A DNA stretch of 64,000 nucleotides from contig CM066035.1 in the NCBI GenBank assembly GCA_033557465.1, positions 899,713,309-899,777,308 on the forward strand, given 5' to 3'. The number at the start of each line of letters is the position of its first letter. The stretch's first letter is position 1. This document shows, piece after piece, positions 32,323 through 43,548 of this stretch. The notes under the pieces are model-generated. The model had not been told where the DNA came from, searched no databases, and saw only the letters and a program-made list of their open reading frames with translations. The position numbers and the translations under genes are program-made. The stretch is from Ichthyophis bannanicus. Its lineage: Eukaryota > Chordata > Amphibia > Gymnophiona > Ichthyophiidae.

Positions 32323-32563
32323 AGGGGAAATGGTAATGATGATCTTCAACGTCAAGCCCAGATGATCTTTAAAGTCTTCTGGCATGCTCCGGTGCTCTTT
32401 CCCAACTAAAAATAACCCCTCCCCCTCAGTTAATGTCATAGCTCAATTAATTTCAGTCATAAGGGAAGATAAGGAGGACTGTGTGGATCATTTATTCCAC
32501 TGTGCAAAGAGAATACCTGCTACAAAAAAGCAATTTTGTTTTTTACTTGGACAAGCATGATGC

Positions 32564-33346
32564 TGTGATAGGCGATGGCCTAGTATGTAGCAGAGCTAGG
32601 TCTGAAGCCTTTTTCTCCTGCTTTAAAATGCTTTAAAGTATTATTCCTGATTTTGGAAATTGCAGAATGCTGTCAGCTGTTAGAAAGAAATTCTGTTCTA
32701 TTCTGGTTTGATAACATGTTTTGCTCTCCTGGAGATAAGAGAATTAAACCTTGGTACTGTTTATTGTTTAGGTAAGTCAGATGTCTCTTTCAGTAGAATG
32801 TCCTCCACTGTATCTTTGCTGATTGTGCACTGATGAAAATATAGCAGAGAAACTGAACAGTGTACGAATATTTTGTCTAGCATTATGTAGATTGTTTAGT
32901 GGTTGGAGCCAGGGCTAGAGATACGTCTTAGCCTTGCCATGTTTAGCCTCACTTTGTTTTGCTTTTGTTAAGAATGCTTCTGATATGCCTTCCACTATCT
33001 TTGTGGCTCACTAACCTTGCGAGAATATCGAAATATACTGTATACTTTAGCAGAAGTATTATGTCTAGTGTTATGTCTAATTGCTGACCCGTGGCTAGTG
33101 TGACCCAAGCAGGGGGAGCGAGTCCTGGGCCCGGTCAGAGATGTCTATTGGATGAGAGTAAGTGGCCAATTAGGAGTTTTGCCTGTATTAGACTGGAGAA
33201 GAAAAGTATATAAACTGTCATTTTTCTGAGCTCTGGGCTCAGACCTTTCATATGCAACTGCAATCTGAGCCTGTGTACACATTAAACCGGCTTGAATCTT
33301 TGCCTGACTCCGGGTATTATTTATTGCATTCTTATCAGCCACAACA
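32564..33346. mobile_element. Solo LTR (783 bp) with ATGC duplication
   Basis: It begins TG (tgtgataggc) and ends CA (gccacaaca), flanked by atgc at 32560-32563 and 33347-33350. A TATA-like agtatataaactg lies at about 33206, and attaaa lies at about 33282, just before the 3' part cggcttgaatctttgcctga. This is the promoter, poly(A) and U5 arrangement of retroviral LTRs read on the plus strand. Leaving it out rejoins the D5 complementary region. No internal retroviral gene is present. Confidence 0.85.
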
Positions 33347-33420
33347 ATGCAGTCATCCACACATGGATGACTCCTGAGGGTGCAAGGATTTAGAGCATGT
33401 AATCTATGGATCTGAAACCC

Positions 33421-34845
33421 TTATCATCCAGAGGTTGTGCTGTAGTACACTGAAATGTTCAGGAAAGACTGGAATGGTGAAGCCTCTAAAGAATCCCACT
33501 TCAGATGATATCTACTATACTATGCATGGTGTGAATGGGATGAACAAATTATTTTAAAAATTTGCAAGATCCAGAAAGTACTTTATTAAGGATGGACTAT
33601 ATGCTGCCATCTGTAAAGCTTGTCTAGCTGTCTCGTGCATCCAGAGAAATATATTTTTCAGATGAGTGCTCACTCATTTATTTAATTACGTAGAATATTT
33701 ACAGTCTAGTTACTTGAAAGATGCAGGAAAGAAGCAATGCTGCTGCAAGCTTTTGGGTAGTACTTTCTGTATTACAGTGATGCCGAATGCAATGATTGTC
33801 TCTGATCTTGCAGAGATTAAAAGGTATTGTTAGAAGGGAAGATGACATTAAAAATGACTGTCCTTCAGTGGGGTCTGTGAACAGTGCTAGAAAGAGCCAA
33901 AATCTATGCAGTCAGATAAGTAGCAGGAAGAGTTGATGTGGTATAGCTAGCGGCGAGGAGAGGAAATATGATGGACAACATGAATTTTACCTGTAATGAA
34001 GCAAGTTTTAAGATGCTATTTCATGATTAATGGTTCTGTAACCAAAGATAGAAGAATAGTTCCACAAAGTGCGACCCTAATAAACATGCTCATCGGAAAA
34101 AGCAAGGTAGATATGAGGACTGAAAGACTGCCTACCTCATTCATACAAGTTGCATGAACTAAGAATCTTGGCAAAGAAAAGCTCAGAATTGAAAAAACAT
34201 TTCCATCAGTGGCATTGCTGGTGTTCGTTGTTACCATTATTGTTGTGGTTTTTCTTATTCTCTATGTTTCCATATACGTATTTCTTTTAAGCAGTCTTTG
34301 TATTCGCTATTCTGACAGACTTACTCATAAACCTGTTTTATGTCAACCTTATTGGACGTCACGAGCCTGTAAAGGGCAACTCAGCTTACTCCATATGACA
34401 GAAATATGTACTAATAAATACTAGAGGCTGAAGGAACCCACTAGACACTGAAGAGGTAACTGATATGTACTAGGCACTAATGTGATCTTGTTGATTTTTC
34501 CCAGCCATAGGAAAACCAGTGACATTTTACCCCAGGATATGATAGCAACCAGGATAGTTGTTCTGAGGCCTGAAAGCAGATACTGAACATGCCCAGGAGA
34601 AGTACTGTGCTAGCACTAGGCATCTTAAAGAGTGAAGGCAATCAGTGAAAAGCTCTTCTGCATTATTTGGAAATAAATGGTGAAAAGTAAACACTGCCTG
34701 CACTGTAGAAGTAAAATCTGGATAGTAACCCCTGTCCTTTCTTTAGATGTATTTCTTCACTACACCTACTCTTATTCATCCAGACACTTAACTTTTTATC
34801 TATTCAGTTATTCCAAGAAGAATGAGGAAATAATAAAATACATGG
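33421..34845. other. No recognised gene
   Basis: The DNA may contain further D5 remnant, but I found no conserved recombinase, RT or gag phrase on the minus strand. Short open stretches at 34016-34237 and 34209-34424 have no family resemblance. Confidence 0.45.
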
Positions 34846-34990
34846 AAGAGTAGCTTAGTAGTTAGAGCAATGACCTAGGAGCCAGAGAGACCAGAGTTCA
34901 AATCCTACTGATACTTCTTGTGGCCCTGTGCAAGTCACTCAGCCCTCCATTGCCTCAGGTACAAACTTAGAGGCATGCTTACTAAGCTGC
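34846..34990 (+). mobile_element. tRNA-derived SINE, 5' part
   Basis: A-box-like gtagcttagtagttagagca, B-box-like gagttcaaatcc, and core caagtcactcagccctccat are present. The unit stops after acaaacttagag without an A-rich tail. Confidence 0.8.
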
Positions 34991-35663
34991 ACTAGCTGTT
35001 AACACAGCTGAGAGTGTCTGCTATTGGGGCTGTATTAAAAGACAGAGCAGAATCAAGGCAGACACTATGGAGTTTGCGTAGACGTCAACAGCCTGCGCTG
35101 TCAATGTTGCAGACAGTGCAGGTGCAACTAATGCCACCTTGATGGGTTGCTACCAGGGCACCTCTGGTGCAAATCAGTGTGCTATCTGCTGTGGACATGT
35201 CATGCACGCTCCCAAGAAGACAAGAGTACAGCTCTACCCAAACATCTACTGGTCTAGGTTGCCTGATATCCACTCTGTGAAACAGTTCTGAATAAGTGGC
35301 CACCAATGAGTTGAAGAGGAGGTTAGGATGGTAAGGGAAAAGACCTGACATTCATTTCACACTTCCTCAATTGGTTAATCATAGAGAACCATGAGATGTC
35401 CAGCATCAAGGCTTTCTGAGATCAAAGGACTGACCCTCAAGCCCTCATTGAGGCAAGTCTGTGTGCATGTTAAGGAGTATCAGAGCCATTTGGTTCCCCA
35501 CGGCTATCAAAACACCTAGAATACCCAAACATAAAGCAAAACAATTATATTTATAACTTGCCTCTTTTTTGTTTTGGAAGGATGCTAGAAAAACCAAGCT
35601 GTCCTGTTGGCATACAAGGGAGATAATGAAGATCTGAAAATTCAAATTAGGCTATAATAAGAG

Positions 35664-35834
35664 CAGGGCTGGCTCCAAAGTTGGTTCAAGGTGTTAGCCT
35701 TATGCCCCCCCAGCTGTCAGAATCTATTGTTTAGCTTCGAATGCCCTGCTCTTTGGTGTCACTGCCCCCCAGGCTGCAGCTCTAGGCGATTGCCTTGCTT
35801 ACCTAATGGTTGGACCGCCTCTGGATAGCAGGCT
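35664..35834. mobile_element. hAT-like MITE, relative of the 28982 copy
   Basis: It starts cagggctggctccaaagttg and has ggtgttagcc, the reverse of ggctaacacctggaaccaac at 29125-29145. The right end, ggttggaccgcctctg, is the reverse of the left end of the other copy. The 8-bp flanks are only partly alike. Confidence 0.65.
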
Positions 35835-35839
35835 CTCAA

Positions 35840-36861
35840 GAAAGTAGTATTACAAGGAGAATTTAAACAAGAAAAGGTGAAGAAAGAAAAGATCTGCAAG
35901 CCTCAATCTCAGAATAAGGACAGCATTCACTCTTTATATCCTTTGCAGAATGCTTTGCAGTCTCTATAATTTTCTATGGCTTTCTGGGGTTGGTTTGTTT
36001 TTTTAATAAGCACTGGACAATGCCACTGTAATCGAGAATATCTAGCATTCACACAATTCAAGGAGTCCAAGAGAGAGATTGTGTGTCTATATCTAGATAC
36101 TCCATATAGATATGGGCACATGCACACACACACTGTCACAGCTAGAGGGTGCCGTGGACACTTGTGGGGATTGATCTCCCCGGAGCCTTGCCTTCTTTGA
36201 TAGCAGGCCCTTTTCCACACAGCACAAACTGGAGTTCCAAACAGTATATGCAGGTTACAAAACTTTTATTCCTCCAGTTTAACCAAAACAAAATACTTTA
36301 ACAGCAAGCTAATGTAGACTTCTTATGCAGATTATACCATCAGTGAGATCTTCAGAAATGGCAGTAATCTCTCTCTACCATAGTCCAAATGAAACAGTCT
36401 ATATGATTCTCAATCCAACTACAAGCCCTTCTTTCAAACTTCTTAACCCAATAGACAAAGTGTTCAATGAACCATGCTTCCATAAACTTTTACATGTTCC
36501 AGAGCAGGCTTAACTGCGGGTTGCTTCTTTCCCACTTCCTTTCTCTCTCTCTTAGGGATTATGGAGTAGTGCCCTCCTTCTGTTTACAGGATGCTTCTCC
36601 CTGCTTTGCCCCTGCCATCAAGGCTAAGAGAAACACCCTGGTCTCTGCTTGGAGGTTTCTCCCCTGCTCACCTTGTGGCTCTGCCTGTCCCAAACCTGAC
36701 AGGACTTTGCAGTTTGTAACCGCTTCCTTCCCAGGACCTCCCCTCTGCCCCCGCACTGCTTATTAAACACCCAAGCAGTCTACACTCTGCTACCTTGTTT
36801 GCCAGAATTACTTCCTTGTTAAGGTAGCCTCTACTTAATGGAGTTGTTAAGAAAGGCAAAA
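35840..36861. other. No recognised gene
   Basis: There is a short CA run at 36122-36134 and Pro/Cys-rich open frames on both strands (36467-36766 and 36559-36756) that overlap each other and resemble nothing I know. An unclassified LTR or DNA transposon remnant is possible. Confidence 0.4.
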
Positions 36862-37455
36862 TTAGACCTTACCTACTAATTTGTCTTTCCTTGAGTCACT
36901 CCAGGCCAGTCCAGTTACACTTGGGTATTCACCATCCTCCAGCAGCTGAGGACTGAGTAAGTCAGGATTCTGCTCCACCAGTATAACAGCTCTCTCCGCT
37001 GCTCCAGAATCCAGTCTCTTATTGGAAAAGCAGACTACTTCACCAATGTGATCTTATCTACTCCATTGAGCCACAGAGGTCCACATATCCTTTTGTATCA
37101 TACTTTAAAAAAAAAATGATTTAAATGAATCCGATGGCACCAGAGAGCCCCGTAACCCTCTAACTCCTCTAACTATATACAGAGTGAGAGCATGACATGA
37201 GAACAGGGCAGACTTGCTCAGTCGCCCAGTTTCCCCCCAAGAGGAATCACCACATTCATCGTGCTGAATCTATACTACATCCCCCACTAGAACTGAAACC
37301 TCACAATTCGGACTCGCACCCTGAACTCCTATCCAACATCGGGTGCATCCTGGACTGGTCTGGAGTGACTCAAGGAAAGACAATTAGCAGTAAGGTCTAA
37401 TTTGCCTTCCCTATTCGTCCCTCCAGACAAGTCCAGTTACACTTGGGATGTGCCA
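36862..37455. repeat. D6 3' ITR and internal complementary region
   Basis: The first arm tagaccttacctactaattt to gtccagttacacttggg is mirrored by ctggactggtctggagtgac, tcaaggaaagacaattagca and gtaaggtctaa. The family differs from D4 and D9 in sequence but shares the layout and resembles D7. Confidence 0.8.
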
Positions 37456-37489
37456 GAGCAATGTCTAGAAGTGGGAGGGACCCGCGAGG

Positions 37490-37816
37490 CTGGTCTGCAG
37501 AACAGACACCCCAAACTGAGCATCACCAGTTGCCTGGAGAAAGTATGAAGCAACGACCATGTTGCTGCTTTACAAATTTTCACTGTCAGCACCAAACCAC
37601 ATTCTGCCCAGGAAGCCACTTGCGCTCTCGTGGAGTGGGCTCTGAAGCCCACTGGAGGGACTTTGCCACGGATCATATAGGCAGATACGATTGCCTGCTT
37701 TACCGATCTAGCAATGGAGGCCTTGGAGGTTGCTTCTCCTTTATGAGGAACTCCGAACAAGACAAACAACTGGTCCGATTTCTTGAAGGGCTCTGTGGAT
37801 TTCAGGTTCCACCGCG
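37490..37816 (-). pseudogene. D6 tyrosine recombinase, C-terminal part
   Basis: It reads TEPFKKSDQLFVLFG, then AHSTRAQVASWAE with the His and Arg of the H-x-x-R box, then CKAATWSLLHTF; the frame is then lost before the catalytic Tyr. The N-terminal part resumes at 38924 beyond the solo LTR. Confidence 0.8.
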
Positions 37817-37820
37817 GCAC

Positions 37821-38919
37821 TGTAGGGCTGGTACACCTGCAATTCTGCGCCTGCAGATCTCCAGTCTGCTTAGCAGCTGAAGCCTGAACCAAAGCTGACC
37901 AAACAAGATGGTTTCCTGCTACAAAGGACTTTTGCTGTGTTTTCAGTCACAGACTTGACCTTCAAGCAACTGCTTGCCAAGCATTTCTATGTGTGCATCC
38001 TGAAGCCATCGTTCCTGACCAATTCACTGCCCACATGCAAGAACATCTGCTTCTCCAGTTCTTATCTATAGATGGTTCTACTGGCCTTGGACACTTATAC
38101 CTAGGCCCAGAAACTACATACCGTTTCCTCCGCATGACATCTTACTATGGATCCTTTGTCTGAAAGATGCCTGTAGAACCCCTCCAGATTCGCTGAGAAT
38201 ACCTCAGACTGTCTTGTGCCAACCAATCACAAGACCTATGATGGAGACTCATCACAAAAATAATACAATTTGTGCAGAAGAACTTTGGCGCCTTTTTTGC
38301 TGTTCATGTCCTGTTTACCTTGTGTCTGCTACCTGATCTGTCTGCAAGACAGGTACACACTATGAGTGTAAAAGGCCGTTCTCCTAAGGACTGAGATAAG
38401 ACTTTCACAGATACCTTTGGTTCTGTGTTCTCCCGTGGCTCGCCTCCGAAAGGGCTGTAGCCTGCGTTATCTAGCCTAGCTGCCTCCTTGAGCCTGCGCT
38501 GCTCCAGAGTCTTATCGGACCTCAGCCACCAAAGTGCCAGCCGGAGCTAAGGTACCGTCTTATCTCTCTTCCTTCGGGTGGGCAATGGTTAGTTATAAAC
38601 TTATTCCATAACTTTTCTCAGTACAGAGCGAATCAGTGACGTCTGGTTACTAATCAGTGATTTATCACTCTAACTGTAATTCTGTGTCGCAACAATTTGC
38701 TACCTCATGTTTCTAATTATATATCTTTAGCTATACAGTATGTCTGTATATTTTTCTACCTCACTGTCCATAATAAACATAATATATATAGACAGACGAG
38801 ACTTCTTCCGTGACTCATTACCAGCAAAACTCAGAACTTTGGGCTGGGTATTAGTAGCTAATTACCCCTGGACATAACTGAGAGCCTAAATTATTTTTTG
38901 TGCTACTAATAATCCCCAC
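37821..38919. mobile_element. Solo LTR-like insertion (1.1 kb) with GCAC duplication
   Basis: It begins tgtagggctgg and ends atccccaca, with gcac at 37817-37820 and 38920-38923. TG...CA ends and a 4-bp duplication are LTR hallmarks. A poly(A)-signal-like aataaacataatatata lies at about 38770, favouring plus-strand orientation. Removing it brings the two recombinase fragments back into register. No internal genes are present. Confidence 0.75.
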
Positions 38920-38923
38920 AGCA

Positions 38924-39400
38924 CCCTGCAGACATCAAGTCGATGCAGCCGGTGGTCCTCTTCCATCCTTCCGGACGCCGGAAACGCCGGCAGATAAACC
39001 ACCTGATTTAGGTGAAAATGGGAAACCACCTTGGGCAGGAAATAGGGCACTGATCTCAACACTTCCTTCTCTTTAATGATCAAGAGAAAAGGTTCCCTAC
39101 ACAAAAGAGCCTGAAGCTCCAAAATCGTCTTTGCTGAGCAGTCACGAGAATTACTGTCTTCAGAATAAGATCCCTCAGCAAAGGTCTTGAGATTGGCTTG
39201 AACAGCTCCTCCATTAAGACTGCCAGAACCAAATTAAGGTCCCACGGTGGAACTACGCGCCACAGGGGAGTCCAAACCTGCTGCACCACCTTGAGAAACC
39301 GGACTACATCTGGGTGGCCTGCCAAGGACCACCCTGCACTTGCCCCTTTTAGCAAGCGAGGGCCGCCACTTGAACCTTCAGGGAACTAAGCAACAAGCCT
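38924..39400 (-). pseudogene. D6 tyrosine recombinase, N-terminal and central part
   Basis: The minus strand shows WDLNLVLAVLM near 39230, the region of the first catalytic Arg near 39130 (frame-shifted), MELQALLCREP, then FLPKVVSHFHLNQVVYLPAF near 39010 and LDVCRV at the LTR border. This is the same order as D8 residues 100-210. Confidence 0.78.
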
Positions 39401-41320
39401 TTCTCGAGGCCATGATGCAAAAAGAGCAGGATATGCAGTATGGAACACTTGAAGGGCGCCATCTTCCTTGAGGCATACCAGCTCTCAGAAATCTGCCAGA
39501 CCCCCGACATAGGCGACGGTCGTTGATCTCTTCTGAGTCTTCAACAAGGTAGTAATGACCAAAGTTGTGTAACCCCACTGCTTCAGCCATGCCCACTCAA
39601 GAGCCAAGCCATAAGCAAGAACTGATCCACCTGTGGCATCAGCACAGGCCTCTGTGCGAGTAGGTTCATCCTGTCTGGCAGCCTTCAGGACCTGTCTGCC
39701 AATAGGCATGTGAAGTCTGCGTAACACGGCCTCCACTGTCAATCCGGGTCAATGAGGACCACCAGCCCCTTGTAAGCTTCAAATGCTTGTAGTAAGCATC
39801 CAATGAGAGCCCACGGTGGAAACACAAGGGCCAGATCTGCACAAGAGAGTTGAGCCCTTTGGACATGGGTTCCCTGCGTCTGCTGAAGAAGCGGTTTGCC
39901 TTGGCGTTGTTCATGATGGCCATGAAGTCTATGATCGGCTGCCCCCATTGCATTGTGATGTCGTGGAGCACTGTCACATTTAGTTCCCATTTGTCCGGGC
40001 CCAGCCGGTGTCATCTGAGGAAGCTGTCCTGCACGTTTTCCTTCCTGGCAACGTGTGCTGCAGAAAGAGCCAGCAGATTCTCCTCCACCCATTGTTATAG
40101 GGCCTGACTCTCCTCTGTCCGGGCTGCACTACCCATGCCTCGCTGTCGATTGATGTACACTACTGTCATCGCTTTGTCGGAACACACCTGGACTGGCTTC
40201 TGAGCAAGCAGTGGACTGAACGCTTGGAGAGCCCAGAACATCACTCGCATCTCCAACTGATTGATGGACCAAAAACTCTCCTCCAGAGATCACTGTCCCT
40301 GTGCTATTTGGCCCAGACAATATACCCCACATCTTGAGAGGCTGCAGTCTGTCATGAGCAAGACCCACTGTGGCTATTCCAGTGGTAGTCCCGCCACTAG
40401 ATGATCCAGATGCAGCCACCAATCCAGACTCCTCCACGCATTCTCTGGACACGGTAATCTGCATGCCAAGGAACAATGCTGGGGTGACCAATGGGAAAGC
40501 AGCACCCACTGAAGCGGTCTCATGTGGGCCCGTGCCCAGGGTACCAGGTCCAGTGCCACTGCCATGGATTCCAGTAGCTGTAAATAATACCATGCTTTCA
40601 GCACAAAAACCTCCGAGCCTGGGCCTGCAACCTTTTGATCCGGTCCTCGGGTAAATGGACCACCCCCTCCTGGGTATCACAGTGCAACCCCAGATACACC
40701 AGGTGTTGGATGGGCTGCAGCTGACTCTTGGCCAGGTTGACCACCCAACCCAAACTACTGAGGAACTCCACCTCCCGGTGTGTGGCCGAGACCGTTTCGG
40801 CCTCAGACTTCGCCTGGATGAGCCAGTTGTACAGACAGGCATGTACCAGTATACCCTCCTTTTGCAGGGATGACGCCACTACCAGCATGATCTTTGTAAA
40901 GGTTTGTGGAGCGGTGGCTGGAACTGGAAATGACCGGTCGGTATTGCAAAGCGCAGAAACCGCTGATGATACGGTTGAATGTGGATGTGCAGATAGGCCT
41001 CTGTGAGGTCTAGTCCCAACAAGAACTTGCCCTGTTGTATTACCAGATGATGACCACAAGGTCTCCATGTGGAAGTGCCAAACCCGCAATGTTCGATTCA
41101 CATGCTTGAGGTCAAGGAGGAGCCGAAAGGACACCTCCTTTTTGGGCACCACAAAATAGATGGTTGACCTAAGCCATATTGGTCTAGGGGCACTGTAATT
41201 GCAACAGGCGCTGGAGAGTGGACTTGATTGCCCTTGTCTTCTCTGGGGCCTTGCAGGGAGAAAGGACAAAGGCATCAAAAAGGGGAAGGGCAAACTCCAG
41301 CGCATACCCATCTCGGATAA
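39401..41320 (-). pseudogene. D6 RT / RNase H / Dam-like polyprotein, broken
   Basis: RT lies in 41320-40600: TIYFVVPKKEVSFRLLLDLK, then the active-site region altered to CLYNWLIQA (others YLDDWLIR), then WVVNLAKSQLQPIQHLVYLG. RNase H is scattered over 40350-40100. The methylase-like part reads IDFMAIMNNAKANRFFSRR at 39960-39900. Loss of both RT Asp residues and many frame changes show long inactivity. Confidence 0.8.
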
Positions 41321-41467
41321 CTTCCAAGATCCACTGTAGTTATCATGGTCTAGACGGATTAAAACTGTTGCAATTGACCTATCTCCACCTCCACCTGGAC
41401 CATCATGACCTCATTGGGGCTTCTTTGTCAGCGCTTGCGAAGTGAAGTAACCACCCTGACCAGCCCC

Positions 41468-43000
41468 TCAGAAATCACAAAAGGGCTGCCCCTGCGCTCC
41501 ATAATGACCTCTCTGATACAGAGCAAAACAATTAGCTCTAAAGCACCTGACGTTCCAGAGCTGTCCTTGTGGAGGCATTCCTTGCTTTCCCCCTCTCGAC
41601 TTGTCCTCCAGAAAGTGGCCTCTCTTGGTCTCCCTGAGGTCTTTCATCAATTTATACAGGGCCTCCCCAAAGAGCAGCCTGCCCTTATAGGGGAGTTTAC
41701 TAAAGTATGACTTAGAAATCATGTCCGCTGACCAATTGTGGAGCCAAAGAAAATGCCAGGCTGCAATCAGGGAGGTCATGGCCTTGGAGGTCAACCTAAT
41801 CAGGCCATATAAGGCATCTGCCATATAGGCAGAGGCAGACTCCAGCTTGGCCCCTTCTGAAGATACCTGACCCTCCAGATCCACTGGGGACAGACCCTGA
41901 AACCAGCGAACAGATGCTCTCAACAAATAGGAACCGCATATGGAAGCCTGAAGAACTAAAGCGCTGGAATCAAAGGCTTGTTTGAGAATGGCTTCCAGCC
42001 TATGATCTTGGAAATCCTTCAGGGCTGCCCAGTCCTCCACCGGAATAGTGGTCTTTTTTGTGATGCTGAGACTAAGGTATCCACCTTGGGCATTCAGAGG
42101 AGCTCCCACTATTCCTGAGGAACTGGAAACAGGCGAGCCACTCTACTCCCTCTAAGGTGACCTTTGGAAACTCCCATTAAGACTCAATCATCTTCTTAAT
42201 CACTGTGGATGAGGAAGCAGACCTGTGCTTCCATTGAACCCCTGTAACAAGGGGTCCTCCAGGGGTTCCCTCCACCGCTGCTGGTGGAGACACAATATTC
42301 AGTGTAGCTAGGGAGTGGCTGATAAGCACTGACAGCTCTTTCCCTAAGGAAAATTATAAACATGTTAGGGTCCACCCCCGGAGGGATTTCCCCTCCTCCA
42401 GGGAAGTAACCCCTTGTTCGCCCCACAACTCGAAGGTCCCTTCCCCCAGATCCTCCGAAGCAGGCAACCGGGGAGAGTCCTGACCCAGTCAGGCATCAGC
42501 CTCTCTTCTAGCCCTCTTTAAGGCTGTGGCCCCCTCTCTGGGCTCCCCCTGCTGCCCGAAATCCATAGGCTTGGAGTCAGGGACCTGACTTGTGGCTTCA
42601 CCAATCTCTGCCTGCTTCCTTTTCAGGCAATAGGCCCGATGTAAAGATAAAATAAAGTCCGGGTAAGAAACTGAGTCCAACGAATGCAGCTGTTTCCCAG
42701 CATCCGACTGTGCCTCCTGAGTTGCTTTCGCCTTATTCCCTGTCTTGGATTTAGCCTTCTGACACTTGCACTGAACTGAGGGAGGGGCTGGGGCACCTGA
42801 ACAAAATGGCAGTGGTTCCTGCCAAAACAGCAGGAATGGAAGGCCCTGAGGAACTCCTTGCCGAGGTTCCCCCCCTGATCTTGTTCATTCCACAATGCAT
42901 CCCTGCTGGCAACAGAAGCAGCTGTGGCTGCTGGAGCACTCTACACACACTATCAAAGCCTCCTGCATACGCAGAGGGGAAGACAAGCCGAGCCCCAAAG
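41468..43000 (-). pseudogene. D6 gag-like ORF1, broken
   Basis: A 213-codon open stretch (42109-41468) contains ALKDFQDHRLEAILKQAF and LYGLIRLTSKAMTSLIAAW and ends in a basic, Gly/Gln-rich tail just before RT, the position of gag. Further upstream a charged segment (42680-42489) and Pro-rich DNA to about 43000 follow in other frames. It lacks the LYMGMYLRDLAKEL core of the D4 and D9 family, so homology is inferred from place, not sequence. Confidence 0.55.
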
Positions 43001-43164
43001 AAATACCATGAAAGATACAAACTGCTGCCACTAAGTCCTCAATCTGCTCACAGTCTCCCTTTAAGTTTTTCTGCTCCTCTTACCTGCTCAGCGTGAGTAG
43101 CTGTTTCTGAGAGCGTGCTTCCCGCCTAGCCTAGGCCGATGCTCAAGCACTGACACGGACGAGG

Positions 43165-43184
43165 CCGGGGGGGGGGGGGGGGGA
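43165..43184. repeat. Poly-G run
   Basis: A homopolymer of about 16-18 G inside D6. Similar runs occur at 13054-13070 and 46679-46693. Confidence 0.9.
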
Positions 43185-43548
43185 GATGGAGAACTAATTC
43201 AGACTCGCTGCTCATGGCTGCTAGAGTTCCCGGCTGAGAAGGGAAAGGGACCAGGGACACCCAGATAGTTTCCCCCGGCTTGTCCTGATCCCAGTTAGGG
43301 ACCGGATTTCCTGGTCTGCCCTGCAACCATTACTCTGCTCCCTAGGCTGGGAGTAGGAGTAATCTCAGCCTACTGAGCTCCGATGCTTTCTGCAGTGCTC
43401 TTCCTTTCTTTTAAATTTTTATTTAAATTCTTTTTTCCCTAGCAGAACCTCCTGAGCCACACGTCTGTCCAGTGGTCCACCATGCGGAGACAGTTCACCC
43501 AGCTGCTGAGGACTGATAGACTGGATTCTGGAGCAACAGAGGCTGAGG

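Larger units (their letters stand above)
32085..33420 (-). mobile_element. D5: DIRS terminal remnant (3' ITR and internal complementary region)
   Basis: The arm cttatctgtaacaggtgttc, then cttggacagtgggataaatc (32103-32145), is mirrored near 32480-32530 as gatcatttattccactgtgc and aatacctgctac. It is followed by ttacttggacaagcatgatg and agtcatccacacatggatga, the internal-complementary-region layout. An L2-related scrap sits in the ITR and a solo LTR in the complementary region. No RT, recombinase or gag is readable to the right. Confidence 0.65.
36862..43548 (-). mobile_element. D6: divergent DIRS family, near full length, degenerate
   Basis: The left end has an arm at 36880-36935 (ttgtctttccttgagtcact ... 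gtccagttacacttggg) repeated in inverse at 37355-37400. A second block at 37410-37450 completes the internal complementary region. Then come recombinase, methylase-like, RNase H, RT and gag on the minus strand. The right ITR is partial: agactggattctggagcaac at about 43518 equals the reverse of gctccagaatccagtct at 37000-37020, and it stops at about 43548 against the L2 LINE. A solo LTR of 1.1 kb interrupts the recombinase. Confidence 0.8.

Noticed and set aside
1325..35000. tRNA genes suggested by A- and B-box-like sequences
   Set aside because: Each is followed by the same MIR-like core and tail in several places, so they are SINE heads, not tRNA genes; no cloverleaf with a normal anticodon arm is seen.
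36467..36766. Cys/Pro-rich 99-codon frame as a possible secreted peptide
   Set aside because: There is no signal peptide, no family resemblance, and an equally long frame lies on the opposite strand; the region is surrounded by repeats.
40129..40842. 237-codon open frame on the minus strand
   Set aside because: It is an out-of-frame reading of the decayed D6 RT/RNase H; conserved phrases lie in neighbouring frames.
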